Assembly: GCA_027314685.1 (NCBI GenBank)
Contig: DAHVAI010000149.1
Coordinates: forward strand, 1-6,794
Direction of reading: 5' to 3'
From: Nitrososphaerota archaeon
Lineage (GTDB): Archaea; Thermoproteota; Nitrososphaeria; Nitrososphaerales; CADDZS01
Length of the DNA stretch: 6,794 bases
In this document: one piece after another, positions 1 to 5,117 of the stretch
How positions within the stretch are numbered: the first letter of the stretch is position 1
Layout: the number at the start of each line of letters is the position of its first letter
The notes under the pieces: generated by a model
Database searches by the model: none
Seen by the model: only the letters and a program-made list of their open reading frames with translations
What the model was told of the DNA's origin: nothing
Translations under genes and position numbers: made by a program

Positions 1-268
1 TGTTGGCGAGTCTATTTCCTTCCTCGTTTGTTATCGGGCGAACATGGATTACCATGCTCAAACTTCATTTGAAGGCTGGGCCTTAAACGTTGGGTCTCAT
101 GAGGATGAAATGCTACACGAGCTAGATGGCCACGACACTAGAAAACAATCTCTTCGACCGGATTGCATGCGACAGTCACGGGTTTGCTAGATTCAAGTCA
201 GCTCGTTTTCATGTGGGATTTGAAATCAAGAGTCTTATTTCTCACCGACAGCCCTCATTTTCGGGACT
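1..268. other. Left-edge region with no supported gene
   Basis: This stretch lies downstream of the small minus-strand cysteine-rich gene. Minus-strand frames are closed by frequent stops. On the plus strand one frame is open from base 2 to a TAG at 188-190, with an internal ATG at 44. Its conceptual product is hydrophilic, matches no family I recognise and has no ribosome-binding site. It could be the tail of a gene entering from the left, but I cannot support that. I saw no tRNA, no terminator-like T run and no convincing hairpin. Confidence 0.4.
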
Positions 269-499
269 TCATCCAATCATAGCGCCGATGTCGCTCGCTT
301 CAGCAGCAGCACGCGCTTCCCAGTATCTTTCATCATCGGTCTTCTCCCTTTCCTCGTCTCTTTCTTCGCCTCCAAATACGAGGTGCCCAAGTCTAATCTT
401 GTCGGCTTGGAGGCAGCACTTGCAAATTATCTCAATGCATTGGCTCGCCTTCTCGTGATCGCATACCTCGCAAAAGCATTCATCGTTCTTGTTCTTCAA
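269..499 (-). CDS. Small Cys-rich, probably zinc-binding protein (76 aa), function unknown
   Basis: A short soluble protein with no family name that I can give. Seven cysteines lie in the first 29 residues (positions 8, 10, 13, 21, 26, 28, 29), arranged as C-x-C-x2-C followed by C-x4-C-x-C-C, with His15 nearby. This layout suits one or two bound metal ions, most likely zinc. A long, highly charged, probably helical tail follows, rich in Glu, Asp and Arg at about residues 45-65. The start is TTG at 497-499. A TGA stop lies only three codons upstream, so no longer start exists. A GGGTGAT motif (508-514), complementary to the archaeal 16S 3' end, lies 8 bases before the TTG. The ribosome-binding site, the non-random Cys spacing and the charged tail favour this frame over the plus-strand frames that overlap it. 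Metal binding is inferred. A redox or regulatory role is possible but not shown. Confidence 0.66.
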   Translation of the reverse strand: MKNKNDECFCEVCDHEKASQCIEIICKCCLQADKIRLGHLVFGGEERDEEREKTDDERYWEARAAAEASDIGAMIG

Positions 500-507
500 A
501 AAGAAAA

Positions 508-514
508 ATCACCC
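508..514 (-). promoter_or_regulatory. Shine-Dalgarno site deciding the TTG start of the Cys-rich gene
   Basis: Read on the minus strand the site is GGGTGAT. Its GGTGAT core perfectly matches the archaeal anti-Shine-Dalgarno sequence and is spaced 8 bases from the TTG at 499. The in-frame TGA lies inside the site, so the TTG is the only possible start. Confidence 0.6.
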
Positions 515-548
515 AGTTATGTTCAACATTCTTCAGGACATGAGCATA

Positions 549-556
549 GTTTAAAC
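549..556 (-). promoter_or_regulatory. Possible TATA box for the Cys-rich gene
   Basis: The palindromic GTTTAAAC is AT-rich at its core and lies about 50 bases upstream of the TTG. Initiation about 25 bases downstream would give a leader of roughly 28 bases, which includes the GGTGAT site. The match to an archaeal TATA element is modest, and being a palindrome it gives no strand information by itself. Confidence 0.3.
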
Positions 557-889
557 ATTCCTAGAGTAACAGCGAGTCAATTTATCCCATCGATTGTTAG
601 AAGACAGCGAGATAGCAGAAATCGCACTTCGCTATTGAAAAAAAGTCGGTTCTCAGCATCCATATTCGAACGCCTCAAATCCAAGTAGGCAATGCCAAAC
701 GCAAGGATAATGAGACGGCATCATACTATAAGAAAGGTAAAACACTCATCCACATGCAAACGAATTTACATTTAATCTAAGTGTCTTTTCCCAGAATTCA
801 GGAATGTAATCTCGAATACGACAATACTCAATCGATCGAGCAAAAGGCCAAACATCTTTCCATCAACTTAATCTATAGTACCATCGTAT

Positions 890-909
890 GCCGATGCAAT
901 GCGCTCGGC
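890..909. repeat. Short GC-rich inverted repeat upstream of the dioxygenase-like gene
   Basis: The arms GCCGA (890-894) and TCGGC (905-909) are perfectly complementary. A second 2-bp GC/GC pairing is possible inside the 10-base loop. The dyad lies about 64 bases upstream of the ATG at 973. It could be an operator half-site pair or an RNA hairpin. No T run follows, so it does not look like a terminator. Chance occurrence is quite possible. Confidence 0.25.
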
Positions 910-972
910 TAACGTACAACATATCAAATATGGTGGATTGGTGAATTGAGAACTGAGAGAGTCGGGTCAAGT

Positions 973-1751
973 ATGATATTGTTGCAAATAGCCAGAGAAA
1001 GTACTGGTTGTGTATCTTACATTCTAGGCTCCCTCGCAGACAAAAGCTGCATCATTGTTGATCCTTTACTTGACTATGAATTGTACCGAGCTGCTCTACA
1101 GGAAAGTGGCTTCACAGTCGTGGGAATAATTGACACTCACACTCATGCGGATCACTTCTCAGGTCTTAGGTATCTTCTGATTTCTTTCCGTCTGCGTTTC
1201 TCGCCGTTTACAATACATCACCTGTTAGGTTCGAATGTAAGAAATTGCAGGACAACGAAGTCTTGGATGAGCGATTGCCTGCCTATACTCATTGGGAGGC
1301 TAGTGTCAGAGTCCTTTTCACACCTGGACACGCTTCTGACCACATGTGTCTGCTTATCAGTACTAACAACCCCAGAAAGCAAATGCTTCTTTCTGGTGAC
1401 TGTCTGTTTATTGGTGATGTTGGAAGAACTGACTTGGGAAGAGGAAATAATCACGAGATGTTTGACAGCTTGTTCAACAAGATCCTGAAACTTGACCCCA
1501 ACACAGAAGTTTATCCAGCACATATAGGTGCAAAACATTTCCTTTTCACTGGGGAGACAAGGACAACCATTGCCGTCGAAAGAGAGACCAATCCAGCTCT
1601 TCAGATTAAAGACGAGGATGAATTTATCAAATACATGACGGAAGGATGGCCGCCCAAACCTGAGCACTATCAGGATATCATTCTTGCAAACCTAGGAGAA
1701 ATCACTCTAGCTGAGGCGCGGAATAGAATGCAGAGCAAACATAGCACGTAA
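973..1751 (+). CDS. Persulfide dioxygenase-like metallo-beta-lactamase protein, split by a -1 frameshift
   Basis: The product resembles ETHE1/SdoA-type persulfide dioxygenases in the glyoxalase II branch of the metallo-beta-lactamase fold. Known members oxidise glutathione or other low-molecular-weight persulfides with mononuclear iron. Visible motifs are H-T-H-A-D-H (1138-1155), T-P-G-H with its His at 1329-1331, G-D with its Asp at 1398-1400 followed by the family-like IGDVGRTDL, and P-A-H with its His at 1521-1523. The N-terminus has the usual TGCVSYILG and VDP segments. The first part reads in one frame and everything from about base 1170 reads in another. A TAG at 1167-1169 closes the second frame, so the shift lies just after it. 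Adding one T near 1174-1177 gives a continuous protein of about 259 residues, a normal family length. ATG 973 is chosen because homologues begin close to this point; a TTG at 946 would add nine residues. The true substrate is uncertain, since hydrolase relatives share the motifs. Confidence 0.8.
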
Positions 1752-1789
1752 AGAAAACTGGGGCTACATTGAAAGTTGTCTAGTAAAAA

Positions 1790-2196
1790 ATGCAATTCAT
1801 TTCGAACAGCGATTCCTTGTTGGATGGAGTGACTTGGACGCCAATGCGCACATGGCAAACAGCTCCTACCTCGATTATGCTACCAATACTCGCACGCATT
1901 TCTTCAGTCAGAACGACTTCAAAGTCTCTCGGTTCGCATCAGAAAGAATCGGTCCAGTTGTCACGCGTGACGAGTTAGTTTGCCATAAAGAGTTGAGGTT
2001 ATTGGATGAATTCAGAGTCGATCTGGAAGTCGCGGGTCTCTCTCAAGATGGTGTGCGTTTCAGATTGAGAAATATATTCCGAAACGTAGCTGATGAGGTT
2101 TCGGAATTTGTAACCTCAGACGGTGTGTGCTTCGATTTGGAAAAACGTAAACCTCGCTCTCCGCCCAAGGATTTGGACAATCTACGCGGGTTCTGA
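1790..2196 (+). CDS. FadM/4HBT-family acyl-CoA thioesterase (hotdog fold), apparently frameshifted near its start
   Basis: A single hotdog domain of the 4-hydroxybenzoyl-CoA thioesterase/FadM type, which hydrolyses acyl-CoA thioesters in the cytoplasm. The signature WSDLDANAHMANSSYLDYA contains the family Asp, the His of the A-H-M turn and the Asn. It is followed by the typical strands around RVDLEVAGLS, DGVRFRLRN and the ending LDLEKRK-like segment with PP. The reading frame is solid from about 1800 to the TGA at 2194-2196, but no ATG, GTG or usable TTG precedes the conserved WSDLD in that frame. An ATG at 1790 lies one base out of phase. One extra T in the T run at 1799-1802 joins it to the rest and gives MQFIFEQRF, a typical family N-terminus, and about 135 residues in total. 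An ATT start at 1795 is the alternative without a lesion. The gene follows the dioxygenase-like gene by 37 bases and may be cotranscribed. Its substrate cannot be read from the sequence. Confidence 0.78.
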
Positions 2197-2340
2197 AGCA
2201 AACCCATTACTTTTCAGAGATTGCGGCTAGAAGCTCCATAACAGAAACACGAGCGCGGACGCAAGCTAACACCCCCAAAATCTAGGCGGAGTATGTCCCC
2301 ACACACGGTCAGCGATCTTACTATTTGGATTTTCTCAAAA

Positions 2341-2350
2341 CCCCCGGGGG
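2341..2350. repeat. Perfect CCCCCGGGGG palindrome
   Basis: Five C followed by five G, flanked by AAAA on the left and by AGGATTTT on the right, so the flanks can extend the symmetry only with a 4-base bulge. There is no loop, so it would act as a duplex palindrome rather than a stable RNA hairpin. GGATTTTC occurs directly repeated on both sides (2327-2334 and 2352-2359). The role is unknown. Confidence 0.35.
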
Positions 2351-2387
2351 AGGATTTTCAATAAATTGCATCAAGCCCATTGTCGTT

Positions 2388-2411
2388 TAAGATATGCTAG
2401 CGCTAATCTTA
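2388..2411. repeat. 24-base imperfect dyad, possible operator
   Basis: The arms TAAGAT (2388-2393) and ATCTTA (2406-2411) are perfect inverted repeats. Inside them GC (2396-2397) pairs with GC (2402-2403) around the centre TAGC. The dyad lies about 60 bases upstream of the TATA-like element of the glycoprotein gene, a position compatible with a regulator-binding site. This is inference from symmetry only. Confidence 0.3.
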
Positions 2412-2472
2412 TCGCGCTCGAGCTTCCCCTTCCCACAAATTCTCATACTAGATTCGAAAACCAGCAGACTTC

Positions 2473-2479
2473 TTTAATA
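2473..2479 (+). promoter_or_regulatory. TATA-like box of the glycoprotein gene
   Basis: TTTAATA is centred about 32 bases before the GTG start at 2508. Archaeal transcription usually starts about 25 bases after the TATA centre, so the mRNA would carry only a few leader bases. This fits the absence of a Shine-Dalgarno site before the GTG. Confidence 0.5.
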
Positions 2480-2507
2480 CACTTCTTATCATAACAAGCC
2501 TGATTTC

Positions 2508-4619
2508 GTGAATTTGGTTAAAAGGTATCACACCACAAGAACAATCTATGTTATAATTATCGTGTTGATCCTTCTAACTCTACCAACTCTACTATTTGAC
2601 TGGTCTTCAGTCTCAGCATCTGGTGCTCAGCCTAATCTGATCTCCAATCATTGGTCTCCGGGTCAAAGGTGCTTCCAGGACGAGCTTAACAAATCAGACA
2701 TCGATTACTACAACTGCTGGCTGGATAACACTGGGAAGATACTGACCAGTTCAGAACTTACTGGAGATGTAACGGATGCAAACAACGCACTTCTTACCTT
2801 AACAAGGTACGGGTTGAACAGCTCCAACAGCTATCTTCCCGAAGCCGTAGTCAACAGCTCGGATTTGAGTTCCAGTGGATTTGTAACAAATCGCATTGCG
2901 ATGCTTCAAGCTTCCAATCAATCATCAACTCTCGAGAAGCTCACGATAGGAAGCTACTACGCAGGCGATAGTCCGCTCGGCTATATCGGCTCTGACAGGT
3001 TACTGATCAATGGAAACATCTACCGCTCTACCAACGCAACCGTCTACCAGACAGCTCAAGGATTCGTAAAGAGATCCCTATTCAGCACGCCTAGCGGATC
3101 ATTCTACCTCTATGTTAACGCCACTGTGATCCCTGGCAACCCCTACGTCAGTATCACAATGCAGGTCTTGCCTCTCAGCACTCCCATGAATTCCAGCGAT
3201 ATTCTCTATCTCCAGCTGTTTTCAAATTCTGGGCAGTTTGACAATGCAACTCTGTACGACACCAGCGGGAATTATGTGAGACCGCTAACATACAACGCAG
3301 GGTCGCTTTCTTCGCAAAATGGCACAATCATTGCCTATTCCAAACAGGATAACGTCTTTACAGAGGATTCGGTTGCGATCAACTTCAATAACACCAATGC
3401 CCAGGTAGATGACTTTGAACACTGGTATCAGAACGCAGCATTTGATAGCTTGAGCTGGTTTGGAATCGCCTATAACTCACCAGGTGTCAGCGCCGGAAAT
3501 ATGTCTGCGCCTATCTATGTAAAGGTCTACCCGATAGACCACATGGATTACCATCTTGTCAACGACACCGCCAAGTACATAGCAGAGAACGTCAAGAACA
3601 CGACGGTTTCGCCTCCTGTTGGTTTTGGCTTCATAGCATACGGACTGGCGCTAGCTTCCGAAGCAAATCGAGCGCTTGCACCTCTAGCCAATAGCTACTG
3701 GAATTATTACTACTCTAGGTACGCGGGGAGTGTCTACTACACGCCATACGCGAGATCGATTAACACGTTCGCTCTCGCTGGCTTTGCCCTGTATGGCTGC
3801 AACAGCACAGTGGAACAATTCACGCGCAATTTTCTAGGGAACACCTCTGGCGGGTCTATCGAGGAGACCGGCTGGGCGGTTGCGGCAACGTATCGACTCA
3901 AAACATGCACTGGACTTGCAAGCGACGCGGCACTGTACCATTCATTCATCAACTCGTTTGTAACAAACAGTCAGAGCTTCTCAGGCGTAACGTCGGACGG
4001 TGGTACGAGGTTTGTCGCTCCCAGCGCAACTTTTGAGTTCGGTGAGGCAGCTGCAGGACTTATGCTTGGAGGAGTGACATACAACAATCCGGTCGTGCTA
4101 TCACTCATGAGCGCAGTATACCAATCCAATCTTAGCGGTACGATTCTCAACTACCCCTATCATGGAGACCTCGCAAACACAGAGACACTTCCAGCGTACA
4201 TACTTTCGACACAAATATTCCAAGAAAGCATGGATAACGCAACCCGCTATTTCATCACCGGATTCAGAGACGCGAATTTAACGTCGATTGATTTTAAAAA
4301 TGGAACTCTCCTGATAGGAGCTATAGGAGATAATGGATCTATCTATGTTTCACATGACGGCTTGGTCGAAACGTACAACATCAACGGTCGGACCATCTTA
4401 CCAATCTCTATTGAGGTTACGACAGTCGCAGACACGACCACCATCTACAGCGTGAGCACAAGCACTAACACCACCACGGTCACTCATGTAACTACGACAA
4501 CGTCAACTACAACCACCACCAAATCGTCGAGTTCGGGCTTTGTTTTTGTGTCAGCGGGATTAATACTTGCAATCTTTGGAATAGGCGTTCTCGCGTACTC
4601 GATCAGGAAGCAGAGGTAG
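2508..4619 (+). CDS. Large membrane-anchored, heavily N-glycosylated surface protein (703 aa), function unknown
   Basis: A predicted extracellular protein held by its C-terminus. Residues about 12-29 form a hydrophobic signal or anchor segment after a basic N-terminus. The ectodomain carries about 21 N-x-S/T sequons and four cysteines, at 55, 70, 431 and 467, which could form two disulfides. The first half (to about residue 350) alternates short polar and hydrophobic stretches, suggesting beta-sandwich structure. Residues about 370-570 look helical, with repeated segments such as NTFALAGFALYGC and SIEETGWAVAATYRL that recall alpha/alpha-toroid folds seen in some glycosidases, lyases and cyclases; this is only a resemblance. 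Residues 638-676 are a Thr/Ser-rich stalk, then a transmembrane helix (about 677-699) and a terminal RKQR, leaving the C-terminus inside the cell. GTG 2508 is favoured by the TATA box 32 bases upstream. It could be an S-layer-associated, carbohydrate-active or binding protein, and no catalytic motif was recognised. Confidence 0.82.
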   Translation: MNLVKRYHTTRTIYVIIIVLILLTLPTLLFDWSSVSASGAQPNLISNHWSPGQRCFQDELNKSDIDYYNCWLDNTGKILTSSELTGDVTDANNALLTLTRYGLNSSNSYLPEAVVNSSDLSSSGFVTNRIAMLQASNQSSTLEKLTIGSYYAGDSPLGYIGSDRLLINGNIYRSTNATVYQTAQGFVKRSLFSTPSGSFYLYVNATVIPGNPYVSITMQVLPLSTPMNSSDILYLQLFSNSGQFDNATLYDTSGNYVRPLTYNAGSLSSQNGTIIAYSKQDNVFTEDSVAINFNNTNAQVDDFEHWYQNAAFDSLSWFGIAYNSPGVSAGNMSAPIYVKVYPIDHMDYHLVNDTAKYIAENVKNTTVSPPVGFGFIAYGLALASEANRALAPLANSYWNYYYSRYAGSVYYTPYARSINTFALAGFALYGCNSTVEQFTRNFLGNTSGGSIEETGWAVAATYRLKTCTGLASDAALYHSFINSFVTNSQSFSGVTSDGGTRFVAPSATFEFGEAAAGLMLGGVTYNNPVVLSLMSAVYQSNLSGTILNYPYHGDLANTETLPAYILSTQIFQESMDNATRYFITGFRDANLTSIDFKNGTLLIGAIGDNGSIYVSHDGLVETYNINGRTILPISIEVTTVADTTTIYSVSTSTNTTTVTHVTTTTSTTTTTKSSSSGFVFVSAGLILAIFGIGVLAYSIRKQR
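4419..4535 (+). repeat. Thr/Ser-rich low-complexity stalk-coding segment
   Basis: Encodes residues 638-676 of the surface protein, more than half of them Thr, mainly through ACN codons. Such segments are usual just before C-terminal anchors of archaeal surface proteins, where they act as extended and often O-glycosylated spacers. This kind of sequence varies in length quickly between strains. Confidence 0.7.
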
Positions 4620-4657
4620 CGAGAGTCGTCAGAAACTCCACTCATGACCAGTCGTTG

Positions 4658-4664
4658 TTTATAT
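4658..4664 (+). promoter_or_regulatory. TATA box of the universal stress protein gene
   Basis: TTTATAT is a good archaeal TATA element, centred about 34 bases before the TTG start at 4695. Expected initiation near 4686-4690 would leave a leader of only about five to nine bases. It lies in the 75-base gap after the glycoprotein gene, so the stress protein can be transcribed on its own. Confidence 0.6.
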
Positions 4665-4694
4665 CTCACGAACGTGTAACAATGTCGACGAGTA

Positions 4695-5117
4695 TTGATC
4701 CAGAAGATACTGGTCGGCTACGATGGCACAGAACCTTCTGAACGTGCATTAGAATTTGCCCTTTCGCTGGTTGAAACAACGGCGTCCGAATCTTCCGAGA
4801 TACACCTAGTATTTGTCGTCGACAGACCAGCAGGAATACCAGATCCAATCCCGGACGAGGTTATAGAGTCGTTGCAAAGGGCAGGACAGGACATACTCTC
4901 TGAGGGTGCAAGAACTGTCAAGAAGAAATTCGAAACCCCAAGCACTCACTTGGAATTCGGTTCGCCTGCTAACAAGATCCTAGAAATTGCAGACAGATTG
5001 AAACCAGACTTGATCGTCATAGGTATTGCAAAGCATCCTGCCTCAGACAGGATACTCGGGACAGTCTCATCGCTATTGTTCAAGGCAAGAAGGTATCCGG
5101 TGCTTGGGATTCCCTAG
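4695..5117 (+). CDS. Universal stress protein (UspA) family, single domain, 140 aa
   Basis: A cytoplasmic alpha/beta protein of the UspA family; members are usually dimers, and many bind ATP or another adenine nucleotide. The N-terminal strand and loop KILVGYDGTEPSERAL, with Asp10, is typical. The C-terminal nucleotide-binding region is degenerate: IGIAKHPASDRILGTVSS keeps Gly110, Gly122 and Thr123, but the second Gly of the G-x2-G-x9-G(S/T) pattern is Lys113 and the loop is about one residue shorter. ATP binding is therefore doubtful. The start is TTG 4695. A TAA at 4677-4679 closes the frame upstream, and the ATG at 4682 is in another frame. The TTG gives the usual family N-terminus of about nine residues before Asp10. 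The gene has its own TATA box and converges on the antiporter gene with a 4-base overlap. The specific role is unknown. Confidence 0.9.
   Translation: MIQKILVGYDGTEPSERALEFALSLVETTASESSEIHLVFVVDRPAGIPDPIPDEVIESLQRAGQDILSEGARTVKKKFETPSTHLEFGSPANKILEIADRLKPDLIVIGIAKHPASDRILGTVSSLLFKARRYPVLGIP

Larger units (their letters stand above)
500..972. other. Intergenic region between divergent genes
   Basis: About 470 bases separate the minus-strand Cys-rich gene from the plus-strand dioxygenase-like gene. The minus frames are broken throughout. The only sizeable plus frame runs in from inside the Cys-rich gene and ends at 688; it has no recognisable domain. The AT-rich stretches at 766-780 and 919-931 could hold promoter elements for the rightward genes, but no TATA box at a convincing distance from the ATG at 973 stands out. 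A small dyad at 890-909 is listed separately. I found no RNA gene here. Confidence 0.45.
2197..2507. other. Intergenic spacer before the glycoprotein gene
   Basis: A spacer of 311 bases with no supported gene. It contains a CCCCCGGGGG palindrome (2341-2350), a 24-base imperfect dyad (2388-2411) and a TATA-like element (2473-2479), each listed separately. The size and the dyads suggest that the glycoprotein gene has its own regulated promoter. A TTCGAA-containing segment near 2451 recalls a tRNA T loop but lacks the flanking stem. Confidence 0.45.

Noticed and set aside
42..55. The 14-mer ACATGGATTACCAT also occurs at 3541-3554
   Set aside because: Flanks do not match, and one such repeat in a window this size is only mildly unexpected, so it is not evidence of duplication.
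2..190. Plus-strand frame open from the left edge to a TAG at 188-190
   Set aside because: About 62 codons of hydrophilic sequence without family resemblance; this length can arise by chance.
126..688. Two overlapping plus-strand open frames (126-458 and 383-688)
   Set aside because: They lie largely opposite the Cys-rich minus-strand gene. Their products are Ser/Leu-rich with no recognisable domain, and neither has a ribosome-binding site or promoter.
1165..1250. Programmed -1 frameshifting in the dioxygenase-like gene
   Set aside because: No X-XXY-YYZ slippery site or following pseudoknot is evident, and the family is not known for recoding; a lost T is simpler.
1218..1667. Long minus-strand open frame opposite the dioxygenase-like gene
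   Set aside because: The opposite strand encodes clear metallo-beta-lactamase motifs, so this frame is a shadow.
2447..2465. TTCGAA segment resembling a tRNA T loop
   Set aside because: No 5-base T stem, acceptor stem or anticodon arm can be built around it on either strand.
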